A stretch of 64,000 bases of DNA from Tenrec ecaudatus (lineage: Eukaryota > Chordata > Mammalia > Afrosoricida > Tenrecidae). This document shows positions 28,776-39,209 of this stretch, piece after piece. The stretch's first letter is position 1. Each line of letters opens with the position of its first letter. The notes beneath the pieces are model-generated. The model was given only the letters and a program-made list of their open reading frames with translations. It did no database searches and was not told the origin of the DNA. Where the stretch lies: NCBI RefSeq assembly GCF_050624435.1, contig NC_134541.1:7206983-7270982 (forward strand). Reading direction: 5' to 3'. A program made the position numbers and the translations under genes.

Positions 28776-29228
28776 CTTTAGAGACATCCTTATTTTGTAG
28801 GGGACCATTATAAACCATCCCCATGTGGCACGAGGTAATTTTATTGATAGCACCATTAACTTAGCTAAGGATACAGAATTTAAAATGCTGTTGAGAAAGG
28901 GAAAGTATCATGTATAGGACAGCTTGATAGACTAAACTACAAGGACTGTTGACTTGTGCAGATTAAAAACTTAAGTGACTGGACACAATTTATGGAAACA
29001 ATGAGGGATAGAGTTATGGCAAAACTTGAGAGTCTTAGGGTGACTTTCAGAGTTTGTGGGGCTGAAGTAGAATCCTCCTAAGTGATCTTGTTTGGTGGCA
29101 TTGATGAGGAGTGTTGCCAGGGGGTGGGGGGAGGGGATTCAAGACATTGACTTCTGAGCAAGTAAAAGCCTTCTGTTATTAAAAAATAAAACAAAAACAA
29201 ACAAACAAAACACAAGTAAACAAACAAA

Positions 29229-29413
29229 AACCAGTTCCTCTGGAGCCAATTCTGACTCATGGTTCTCTGGACATCGGAATCAGCTGTGCTCCAGAGCTTC
29301 CATGCCTGACTTGGAGGCAGATTATCAGGCCTTTCTTCTGAGGGGCCTTTGTTTGGACTTGGATCTCCAACTTTTCAGTTAGCAGCCAGTTGAATGACCT
29401 AGGGACTCCACCC
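29229..29413 (-). repeat. AfroSINE, second subtype
   Basis: ctggagccaattctgactca, ggaggcagattatcaggcc, cagttagcagccagttgaa, ctagggactcc. Confidence 0.65.
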
Positions 29414-29435
29414 CATTTGATATGGATATATCTTT

Positions 29436-29605
29436 AAAAAAATCATTTTATTGGGGGATCGTAGAGCTCTAATCACAATCCATCCATCCATCCATCCATC
29501 CATCCATCCATCCATTGTGTCAAGCATATTTATACTTATGTTGCCATCATCATTTTCGTAACATTTTCTTTCTACTTGAGCCCTTAAGTATCAGATCATC
29601 ACCAC
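29436..29605 (-). repeat. L1 3' terminus
   Basis: ttttattgggggatcgtag, ctaatcacaatcc, expanded (ATCC)n at 29479-29514, then cattttctttctacttgagc. Confidence 0.75.
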
Positions 29606-29639
29606 CAAACCCCACACCACCCCACCCCATGATTCTGAG

Positions 29640-30180
29640 ACCAGAAGTTTACCAAGCTCTGTCTTTAAAACCCAAAGACCACCTCCATCAGAATTACCTG
29701 AGCTTGCACTTACCATCTGCAGTCTACCGCATCCTCCAAGTAGCTTCTATTACTCACTTCTGTCTAGGGCAGAGAGTATATCTCCTTTGCAGTGATCCAG
29801 GGCTACATACATGCCCCTCTCATTTTTTTGCACCTTTAGACTCAGACAAAGGCAAGTAGCCCAAGGCATCTTCACCTGTGAGTTGGATCTGCTTGTTCTA
29901 TGAGGGGAAGAGGCTGGAGGGACGAACTGCCGGAAAAATTTACCTGGGGAAAGGATGTTGCAAACTTTTGCATGGAAGCCAAGGGAAGTCACCCAGAGAA
30001 AGAAGCTGTCTGGGGAGAAGAGAAAGCTGGCCATGAGACTCCTCATTTTGTCAACATTGGCTCAGAAATAAAGATGTAGTTACATCTTGCTTTTCTTCGC
30101 AATTGAAGTGATCCTCCTCCAGGGATTGCAATATCTCGTTCTAAGCACACTTGGAATTTGGCTTGCAAAGACATTGCACC
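29640..30180. other. Intergenic, nothing recognised
   Basis: No gene or named repeat. Confidence 0.4.
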
Positions 30181-30187
30181 ATTGAGT

Positions 30188-30190
<3 letters not shown>

Positions 30191-30271
<81 letters not shown>
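30191..30271. repeat. (TG)n(AG)n compound microsatellite
   Basis: 16 TG units pass directly into about 25 GA units. The reverse strand gives a Leu/Ser-His open frame with no gene meaning. Confidence 0.95.
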
Positions 30272-30275
<4 letters not shown>

Positions 30276-30940
30276 GAACAAGAGAGGCTATGAGAGACAG
30301 GAAGGAGGGAAAGAGCAGGACAGAGAGGAGGGGAGGGAAGGAGAGAGAGAATATGAATATTGACAGCAGAATCAATAAAAAAGAAACCAAACGGAACTCA
30401 TTGCCATCCAGTCAAAGCCTTTCAACAGCACCAACATTTCTAGGAGTCTCGTTAGTATACTTCACATTCATGTAAGGACAGAAGTCTTTCTCAATGTTTT
30501 GGTCAAATTAGTCATTTGTATGTCCACTGGGTGCTATTTACACTGAGAAAACACATTTCCTTCTTTCCTATGAGGTTTGCATTTTGAGCCTGACTCTCCA
30601 AGCCCTGGGGTTTTTGAGGACACCTTATAGGCCCTTCATCTTGAGATTCCAAGGGGTCCGGGGTGGGGGTGGGGGGCACATAGCAGATCACTGCCAGCAG
30701 TGAGGGGTGAAGTGAGCTCTCTGCTTTCCTGTGGACCAGAGATCAGCTTGTCAAGGAGCAATCATGTTCGGATTATTCTTTCCCCTGATGGTAAAATTCA
30801 TCTAGCAAAACATTTGCCAACTCAATTTTTACAGGATCGTTTTCTTGACATTGGCCGTGCTTATCATGTTGAATAGTTCTTACCACTATCATTTTCCAAA
30901 TAACCTTACCCCTGTTGATTACCAATGAAAAGAAACTCAA

Positions 30941-31345
30941 GGACCCCTGGTGGCACAATGGTTAAGTGCTCAGCTGCTAACCCAAAGATTGGAGGTTAGA
31001 GGCCACTCAGTGTTTGTTCTCATAGGACAAAGGTCTGCTTCTGTAAAGATTTCAAAACAAACAAACAAACAAACAAACAAAAAACCAAACTCACTGCCAT
31101 CAGGTCAATTCTGACTCACAGAGGCCCTATAGGACAGAGTAGATCTGCTCTTGTGAGTTTCTGAGGCTGTTGACCTTTATGGGAGCATCAAGCCTCATAT
31201 TTTTCCAGAGGAGGGACTTATACATTTGAACTGTGGATCTTCTAGTTAGCAGTCCAATGTGTAACCCACTAGGCCACCAGATGACTAGAAACCCCATTCT
31301 AAACTTTGTTACACAGGGTTACTAAAAATCTGAATCAACTGCTTA
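30941..31345 (+). repeat. AfroSINE interrupted by another AfroSINE
   Basis: Head at 30941 (ggacccctggtggcacaatg, tcagctgctaacccaaag); the tail resumes at 31286 (gaaaccccattctaaac, cagggttactaaaaatctg). The piece between is a CAAA run and an opposite-strand AfroSINE. Confidence 0.75.
31061..31282 (-). repeat. AfroSINE nested in an AfroSINE
   Basis: A (CAAA)n tail at its left end is joined to cactgccatcaggtcaattc, gaggccctataggacagag and agcagtccaatgtgtaac, ending ggccaccag. Confidence 0.85.
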
Positions 31346-31352
31346 AACCCCC

Positions 31353-31577
31353 AAACCAACCAACCAACCAACCAACCAACCTCATTGCCTTTGAGTTGAT
31401 GCTGATTCATGATGGCCCTATAGGACAGGGTAGAACTGCTCCTGTGAGTTTCTGAGACTGTAACTCTTTATGGGAAAGAAAATCCCATCTTTCTCCCTCA
31501 GAGTGGCTGGTGGTTTTGAACTGCTGACCTTTCTGATTGCAGTACACCATGTAACCACTATGCCACCCAGGGCTTCC
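31353..31577 (-). repeat. AfroSINE with (CCAA)n tail
   Basis: The tail (CCAA)n runs 31353-31381, then gcctttgagttgatgctg, ggccctataggacagggtag, ggtggttttgaactgctgac, gccacccagggcttcc. Confidence 0.88.
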
Positions 31578-31579
31578 TA

Positions 31580-32094
31580 CCATTAGTATCCACCAATAAC
31601 AACAGAAAATCAATGTCCCTCAAGCAAGGATGCCTCCTCCTCCTTCCCTCCAGACCTTACCTTGGTTTCTGCATTTGCTGAATTGGATCTAGATGGTCTC
31701 CTGTAAGCAGCTTCAGAGGGAATTTGCCCCTTTGTGGTTGGCATTGGGTTCACTCCCGTTGTGGCAGGCTCCCTGTTTTGACTGGACAGTTATCGTTTCC
31801 CCGGTAAAATGGGCTGATCTGAATCTCAGCTCTCAGGATGGAGTTGAAGAGCTCCTTCTCCTCCTGTGAGTTGCATTGGGCTCTGTTCTCCTTGGTTTCT
31901 TCGCTATTTAGAAACCTGTCACCAGACCGGAGCATCTCTCTTCACATAACTGGCTTGGTACTTGAAGTGTTAGCATATTTAACACTACCGGGAATAATTT
32001 TCAAGATTGTCTCTGAAAACAAACAAACAAACAAACAAAAGCAGCAGCAGCAGCAGCAAAAGACTCATGTAAGAAACCTTGAAATGAGGGAAGA
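31580..32094. other. Intergenic, only small simple repeats
   Basis: Short (AAAC)n and (GCA)n runs at about 32018-32055; no gene recognised. Confidence 0.4.
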
Positions 32095-32325
32095 TTGGTC
32101 AGTGTAAGACATGAAAAAATAATAATAATTTATAAATTATCAAGGGTTCCTGAGGGAGGGAGGGAGGGAGGGGACAAATGAAGAGCTGATACCAAGGGCT
32201 CAAGTAGAAAGAAAACGTTTGGAAAATGATGGCAACTAATGTACAAATATGCTTGACACAAAGTATGGATGTATGGATTGTGATAAGAGCTGTATGAGCC
32301 CCAATAAAATTACTTTTTTTAAATC
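32095..32325 (+). repeat. L1 3' end
   Basis: gtgtaagacatgaaaaaat, accaagggctcaagtagaa, gtatggattgtgataagagc, then cccaataaaattac with an A/T tail. Confidence 0.85.
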
Positions 32326-32329
32326 AAAG

Positions 32330-33164
32330 AAGCCTTCAAAGGAACAATTGACAAGGAGCTGGAGAAATTCAACCAAATGAGGAAACAAACAAATAACCAA
32401 AAATGAAGCATTGAAATCAGATGCAATGCTTAAAATGGAAAAGCTGAAAGTGGATTCTGGTCTTGTTGATGTAGCTTCTTTTATATTCCCTCCCCACCCT
32501 CATGCCCTGCATGATAAGGTTCTCTCTAGGCAGGTAGAAGAATCCCAGATCACAAGCAAAGATTCCGGCTCCTCCTCATTAAGGTGACTTTTAAAATGTG
32601 GGCAGTGTCAGAATGCCTGCTGGATTCTGCCCTTCAACTTCTTGGCCAGACTGATTGGAAGGGAAAAAATGTTACAGAAGTAGTCGGGTAACTTCCCTCC
32701 AGGGAGAGGACCGCCCCACACTTCAGCATTTCAGTAATTCCAGGAAGCCTGTTCAGAGCTTGGAAAGAAGCCACAGCTAGCTAGCCTCCAGGGGCTGGGA
32801 GATTTAGGAGCTGCAACTGGCTGGTCTCTTGGGAGACAAGCCTTTGCCCCTTTCCCCTCCTGACGAGATAAGATAATATTCTGTCCATATCCATAAAGGG
32901 AAATACCGACTCCATAAGGGCCATTAAAGTTCTTTTGTGCATGTGCAGGGCTTCTTATCCCTTGGCTGTGCATTGGTTGTTAAAAGTAAAAGGAACTATC
33001 AAGTCCAAGCCTTGATTCCTGAAAATTGGCACAATGCTATGAGTTAGAAATTGAGCAAGACACAGAAAAGTCAGAGGTGATTTTCTGAGAAAGAATGGCC
33101 AGAACCTTCTCTTGGGGGTTTGGGTACATCAACACCCTCCCTCCTGCACTTCCTATGTATTACT
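32330..33164. other. Intergenic, nothing recognised
   Basis: No gene or named repeat. Confidence 0.4.
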
Positions 33165-34470
33165 GAGTACACTCAGTGGCACAAACAGTTAAATGTCTAT
33201 GTTCACTTATTGACTGAGAGGTTGGCAGTTCAAATCCACTCAGGAGTGCCTTGAAAGAAGGTGTGGTATCAGCTCCTCATTTTCCCCTCCCTCCCTTCCT
33301 CCCTTTTCCCTCCCTCCCTCCCTCCCTCCCTCATGAACCCTTGATACTTTATAAATTATTATTATTTTTTCATGTCTTACACTGTCCAATGTCTCCCTTC
33401 AGTCACTTTTCTGTTGTCTATTCCCCCAGGAGGGGGTTATATGAAGATCTTTGTGATCAGTTCCCCTTTCTCTCCAACCTTCTCCTTACCCTCCTGGTAT
33501 CATTACTCTCATTTTTGGTCCTGAGGGGTTAATCTGTCCTGATTCCCTATGTTTCCAGCTCTGATCTGTACCAGTGTACATGCTCTGTTCTAGCCAGATC
33601 TGTAAGGTAGAATTGGGATCATGATAGTGGAGGTGGGGTGGGTGGGGGGAGGAAGCATTAAAGAACTAAAGGAAAGTTGTTATGCTTCATCGGTGCTATA
33701 CTGTACCCACACTAGCTCATTTCCTCCCCACAACCCTTCTGTAAGGGGATGCCCCATTACCTATAGATGGGCTTTGGGTCTCCATTCCGCACTCCCCCTC
33801 ATTCACAATGATATGATTTTGTGTTCTTTGATGCCTGATACCTGATCCTATCGACACCTTGTGATCACACAGGCTGGTGTGCTTTATTGCACTTTATTGC
33901 TTCTCAGCTAGATGGTCACTTGCTTATCTTCAAGCCTTTAAGACCCAAGACACTATATCATTTGATAGCTGGGCACCATCAGTTTTCTTCACCACATTTG
34001 CTTATGCACCTGCTTTGTCTTCAGCGATCATGTTAGAAAGGTGAGCATCATGGAATGCCAGTTTAATAGAACAAAGTGTTCTTGCATTGCAGGAGTACTT
34101 GAGTAGAGGCAAATGTCCATCTGCTACCTTAATACTAAATCTAAAAATATATGCACATAGATCTATTTCCCCACCATCATATATGAATATATGAGGAGCT
34201 GATACCTGGGGCTCAAGTAGAAAGAAAATGTTTTGCGAATGATGATAACAACAAATGTACAAATGTGTTTGACACCATGGATGGATGTATGGATTGTGAT
34301 AAGAGTTAAACAAGCCCCCAATAAAATGATTAAAAGAAACCCAAAACTAAACTAAAAAACAAAAATAAAAGAAAGGTGTGGTCATCTGTTTTGGAAAATC
34401 TTAAAATCTGGAGGGAGCAGCTCTACTCTGCCCACGTGGACTCACCGTGAGTTAGTGTCGACTCAGCATC
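33165..34470 (+). repeat. AfroSINE (second subtype) split by an L1
   Basis: Left part 33165-33267 (cactcagtggcacaaacagt, gaggttggcagttcaaatc); right part 34373-34470 (gaaaggtgtggtcatctg, cgtgagttagtgtcgactc). Contiguous once the L1 and one duplication are removed. Confidence 0.8.
33268..34372 (+). mobile_element. 5'-inverted L1 (twin-priming product) inside an AfroSINE
   Basis: The 3' end (34193-34372) is in + orientation, from gaggagctgatacctggg to caataaaatgatt and an A-rich tail. Everything to its left (33268-about 34190) is the same L1 3' UTR in reverse complement, beginning tatcagctcctcatttt. A 10-bp duplication aaggtgtggt flanks the whole (33258-33267, 34373-34382). Confidence 0.85.
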
Positions 34471-34699
34471 AACTCTTGTCACCTGCACTCTGCGCATTGT
34501 GTCTCCTCTGTCATCATCCCTGCCGGCTGCAAACCTCTTGGCAAGGACCTGTGCAGTTTGTGGGGCGAAATGCTGCTCACTGGGAAACAGAGTGCGGTGG
34601 GCATGTTTATTGACCTCCAGGGTCTTCGGTGTTTTCAAGCAGCAGCCTGCTGTCACCAACATCTCTTCCTCAATAATGCTCCTTCAGAGTCAACCACAA

Positions 34700-34873
34700 C
34701 CCACGGCTACAGAGTGGATGACAGCTCATAGCAACCCTGTGGAACAGGGTAGAACTGCCTTGGTGAGTTTCAGAGATTGCAATCTTGTGGAAATAGAGCA
34801 GATCAGCTGGAGGTTTCGATCTGCTGACCTTTCAGATCACAGCCCAATTCATGACCATGACGCCACCAGAGTC
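34700..34873 (-). repeat. AfroSINE
   Basis: catagcaaccctgtggaaca, gggtagaactgccttggtg, gatctgctgacctttcagat, cgccaccagag. Confidence 0.8.
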
Positions 34874-34879
34874 AAGGCC

Positions 34880-35440
34880 TGTTAAGCCAGTAAAGAAACA
34901 TACAATGGGATTTAGGAAAGTTTGTGGAAAAATTCCATTCTTTTGTTACTCTGATTTCCAGGTATCTTTTGAAGCCTTCTGATACAGGGCTACCACACAG
35001 AATTGCTGGGATTCTACAAGACTTCATCCCAGTGGTGCGCCATCTATATCACAGACCCTGTAGATTTATTTGTGAATTTGTTACCACAATATTCTGGCAG
35101 AAGGTAGTCAACTATCATGAGAAGAGATTGACTTTCTTTGGATACACAGAAGAATCTTGAGTCAAGGAGATCCTCTCTCACATCTCTACACAAAGGGCTC
35201 AAGGCTCAGAGGAATCCTGGAGTGAAGGAGAGGCTCACTATCCTAAATGGAGTCCATGAAGTGTAGGCTTCAGAACAACGTCTTTGGCTGTGGGAAGTGA
35301 AGCATTGGGTTGACATGCCACTGGTGTTTGTGGGAAGATGGAAACGATGGCTCAGCATCCCATCCCAGCTCACTTGAGCCTGTTGGAATGCAGGCCTAGT
35401 CCATCCAGACCACAAGAAGATTTTATCAACACCTGGGCCT
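34880..35440. other. Intergenic, possible old repeat
   Basis: The motif atttgtgaatttgttac at about 35067 also occurs near 37417 in a similar setting, hinting at a shared old repeat that I cannot name. No gene seen. Confidence 0.3.
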
Positions 35441-35444
35441 GGAG

Positions 35445-35565
35445 TGGTGGTGGTGATGATGGTGGTGGAAGTAGTGGTGATGGTGGAGGTGGTGGAGGTG
35501 ACAGTGGTGGAGGTTTTGCTGGAGCTGGTGGTGCTGTTGGTGGAGGTACTAGTTGTGATGAAGCA
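35445..35565. repeat. Imperfect (GGT/GGA) repeat
   Basis: Degenerate trinucleotide tract; the Gly-rich (+) and Pro/Thr/Ser-rich (-) frames across it are artefacts of the repeat. Confidence 0.85.
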
Positions 35566-35634
35566 AACATATTCTCCATGTGAGTCAATCCGTTGCTGTG
35601 GGCTAATCAACACAACTTTCTGAACCAGTTAGAG

Positions 35635-35821
35635 CAGCGGTTCTCAACTTGTGGGTCACGACCCCTTTAAGCATTGAATTATCCTTTCACAAGGGTCACC
35701 GGAATCCTAACAATAGCAAAATGACAGTGATGAAGTAGCAATGAAAATAATGTTATGGTTGGGGGTCACCGTAACACGAGGTATGAAAGGGTTGAGGCAT
35801 TAGGAAGGTTGAGAACCACTG
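35635..35821. mobile_element. SPIN-like hAT MITE with 8-bp target site duplication
   Basis: 187 bp. The left end CAGCGGTTCTCAACTT and the inverted right end CAGTGGTTCTCAACCT match at 14 of 16 bases. Perfect 8-bp duplications agttagag flank it at 35627-35634 and 35822-35829, the hAT size. The internal landmarks (gggtcacgacccc, caatagcaaaatgacag, aagtagcaatgaaaataat, ggttgggggtcacc) match my memory of the non-autonomous SPIN family. SPIN elements entered several tetrapod lineages horizontally, tenrecs among them. No transposase is present; mobilisation would have been in trans. Confidence 0.85.
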
Positions 35822-35974
35822 AGTTAGAGGATTAAACCTGAATCCATACATGCAAGTTTTCAAGGAAAACAACTCTTTGAAACATCCCTAAGTTTGCACT
35901 TCCTCTAAGGCCCCTCTCCATCTCTGGAGGAGGGAGTCCTGCTTGATAAAGTGAAGGGTCAGGGAAGTGGAGGA

Positions 35975-36123
35975 AGACGGTCAAGGAGACGACATGACAC
36001 AGTGGCTGTAGCAATGCGCTGAAACACAGCAATGGTTGTGAGGAGGGGCAGGAGGGGGCGGGGTTTGTTCTTGTGCTTAGAGTCACCATGAGTCAGAAGG
36101 CAACTTGGTAGCACTTAACAACA
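35975..36123 (+). repeat. RTE/BovB-type LINE 3' tail
   Basis: gacacagtggctgtagcaat, cagcaatggttgtgaggag, then caccatgagtcagaaggcaa and cttaacaacaag. Confidence 0.7.
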
Positions 36124-36411
36124 AGAAAACCCCTCTCTCCTCCCCACATCCAGTTTGCATTCGTTGGGAGAAAACGTCTCAGTGATTCTTTACCCCCAAT
36201 TCTCCCGCATGAGCTTGGGCAGGAGTAACAGGGTCTTATGAACTGTGGGCAGCAGAACAGCCAGCTTGGTGATGAGGCTGAGAAGATGATGGCTGAATGG
36301 CTGGAAATCCTATCAGCTATTGGTGGGTACCCTGTCACCCATTCCTCTTGAAGGGACAAGTAAAATATGGGAGGGGAAGAAGAAAGAGGAAAGAAGGAGA
36401 ACTCTTTGTTT

Positions 36412-37060
36412 TCTTTTAAAAATAATTTTATTGGGGGCTTGTACAACTCTTATCACAATCCATCCATCCATTGTGTCAAGCACATTTGTTGCTATCATCA
36501 TTTTCAAAACATTTTCTTTCTACTTGAGCCCTTGGTATCAGCTCATTCCCCCACCCTCCCTCCTTCATGAACCCTTGATAAATTATAAATTATTATTTTT
36601 TTCATGTCTTACACTGACTGATGTCTCCTTTCACCCACTTTTCTGTTGTCCATCCCCTGGGAGGGTATTATATATAGATCATGGTGATCAATTCCCCCTT
36701 TCTCCTCCCACCTTCTCCTTACTCTCCTGGTATCACTACTCTCAATATTGGCCCTGAAGGGTTTATCTCTCCTGGATTCCCTGTGTTTCCAGCTCTTATC
36801 TGTACCAATGTACATGCTCTGGTCTAGCCAGATTTGTAAGGTAGAATCGGGGTCATGATAGTGGTGGGGGGAGGGGAGGAGGGGCGAGAGGAAGCATTGA
36901 AGAACTAGAGGAAAGGTGTATGTTTCATTGGTGCTATACTCACCTTGACTGATTCGTCTCGTCTTTGTGACCTTTTTGTAAGGGGATGTTCAATTCTCTA
37001 TAAATGGGCTTTGGGTCTCCATTCTACACTCCCTCTCACGAGGAATGCTTATTTTACTAA
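36412..37060 (-). repeat. L1 3' end, 5'-truncated
   Basis: Reversed L1: aattttattgggggcttgta, gtgtcaagcacatttgttgc, ttgagcccttggtatcagct, catgtcttacactgactgat, ggctttgggtctccattc. Confidence 0.85.
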
Positions 37061-37064
37061 AACT

Positions 37065-38840
37065 TTCTCCCTCCAGCTTGGCATGGAACTGACATGGGCC
37101 TGGGCCAAGTTGCCCTTGGCTCTGTGGTAGTGCCCTGTCTTCCTGAGCCTTTTCCAGACCATGGGACACTCAGCCTAGTATCCATTAGGTGTCCTTACTG
37201 CTGGAACCTGGATGCACAACTCAAGTGATGAAAGCTTAAGTCTCCATGGAGAACCTTCCTTTCAGAAAAAAATCAAAGTTCCCCTGATGTTACTGGAAGG
37301 ACTTCTCTTGTGGCCCTGGGGTTGGGTGGTGTGGGGGCATAGCTTCTGGAAGAATCTGGCTCACATTGGGTTAGCATGTTGGTTTCATGATCATCTCCAC
37401 CTGCAGACATTTGATTTTTGTGAATTTGTTACAGCAGGCGAGGCGTGTCAAGGAAATGTTCCAGAAGGAACTGTGCTTCTAGGAATGTCCATGAGGGATG
37501 CACTTACTGCCTCAACCTTGCTGGCTGCTAGAAAGCAAAGGGCTGAGATTGGGTGAGGGCTGTACCAGCGCAACCCTAGAGCATCTTGGCCAAGTGAACC
37601 ATCGGGTGAAGATGGTGCCATCTGCCCATGTATATGCACCACTTACTGTCACTTCCAATCCTGGGGACCCCATATGTGTTAGAGCAGAACTGGCCTCCAC
37701 AGGGTTTTCAGTGGATGATGCTTCAGATTTAGACCACCAAGCTTTCCCTTTGAGGGTCCTGGACAGACCTGACCTTATCATTGCTGGTTACAGCCAAATG
37801 CTTACCTTTCCGTGTCACCCGTAGGTTTCATGTCTACTCTTCCAAATTGCTGCTGTTCCTTTGAACCCATATTGACAGTTCTTCGAATAGAGCTCAAGGC
37901 GCCCCCACCCTCTACCTTAACACAAGTTAAGCTAAATGATTGTTTGCTTTTAAGAACACCTCAGGTGATATTTTTGGTTTAAGGTTTAAAAATTGTCTTG
38001 ATAAGAGCGTTGGGCCCTCCTCATGTCTCCATGGCTTCAGGAAATCTAGATTCCCCTCGAATTTGAATTTCTGTTCTGTATTTTCCCCCGTTTGATTCAT
38101 AGTCTTCTATAGAATCTTTGCTCTGGAGAAACAGCAGTGGTTCTTATCTATCTAAGAGTGCTAGATTATTTGGAAGGTTGCTTTTGGGTTTTGAGGGGCA
38201 TATGAAGTTTGTGAGAGAACTTAGGGACATCCTCCCCCAACACTCAGAACTTTGACTCCTGAGGTGGGCGGGCCCTAGGAGATCTGCATCTTGACCAGCA
38301 CCTGGGGGGTTCTCATCAATTGGTACTTCTATACAATATTTCAAAGGTTCTTATTTGAATGAAAATACATTCTGGCACTTTTGAAGTGCCAACATTACAC
38401 AAAGATATTTTTAATATTATGGTAATGAATGCTTGTTATGCCATGACCTAATGTCTTCTGCATGTAGCCACTAGATTTAAACTGAATGATCTTTAAGTTC
38501 CCAACCTAAAAAGTCACATCTGTTTGAATAATTTTCCTAGTGGTTCATCCCCCCCCCCATCCCGCCCCCCTTCTTTAATGATTAGTCAAACGAATGCATG
38601 CTTGATTAAAATTTGCAAATGACACTGTCACATGGTGGCTAAGATCAGGGGTTCTCGCTCTCTCTGCTGACTTCACTAGTCATCCCTGACTTATTGCACC
38701 CAATGTTGGAGCTTTCCCCAATGTTGGATCTCTCCCCCTACGTTTGGATGAAGTCCCCCACATCTTCTCTGTTTCCTGCAGTTTCTCCAGGCCACTCCAA
38801 TGGCTACCAACACATTGGAGATATTGTGTCAGGTTCTCTG
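37065..38840. other. Intergenic, largely unique
   Basis: No gene. The part 38340-38650 is AT-rich, repeat-free, with homeodomain-type motifs and a short perfect hairpin (38374-38390). Confidence 0.4.
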
Positions 38841-38852
38841 ACTTAGCATCAG

Positions 38853-39045
38853 TGATTCGTGATGCTGTCAGGTAAGCATTGGACTGCTAACCTCAATGTC
38901 TACAGTTCAAACCCTCCAGCCACTTCGTGGGAAACATGTGGCTATTTGCTTCCATAAAGATTTATGGTCTTGGAAACCCCCAGAAACAGTTCTCTCTGTC
39001 CTATAGGGTCAGTAAGAGTTGGAATCCCCTCTCTGACAGTGAGAA
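38853..39045 (+). repeat. AfroSINE
   Basis: gcattggactgctaacctca, acagttcaaaccctccagc, gtcctatagggtcagtaaga. Confidence 0.75.
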
Positions 39046-39054
39046 TGAGTAAGA

Positions 39055-39205
39055 ACAGGCACTATGGCAGTGGGGGTACATTTGGTCCTAAACTGAAGGT
39101 TGGTGGTGACAGCCAAGAAAACCCTATGGAGCAGCTCTGTGCTGTCCACACATCATGGGTTTGCCATGAACCAGAACCAATTCGGTGGCAATGGGTCCAA
39201 CTCAG
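39055..39205 (+). repeat. AfroSINE, second subtype
   Basis: cctaaactgaaggttggtgg, aaaccctatggagcagctct, catgaaccagaaccaattcg. Confidence 0.65.
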
Positions 39206-39209
39206 AGCG

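Noticed and set aside
29479..29514. Short regular repeats considered as CRISPR-like arrays
   Set aside because: They are microsatellites within L1 tails, with no spacers; the genome is mammalian.
30043..30390. Minus-strand frame with Leu/Ser and His/Thr runs
   Set aside because: Artefact of the (TG)n(AG)n microsatellite.
35338..35613. Gly-rich (+) and Thr/Ser/Pro-rich (-) frames
   Set aside because: Both are translations of an imperfect GGT/GGA repeat.
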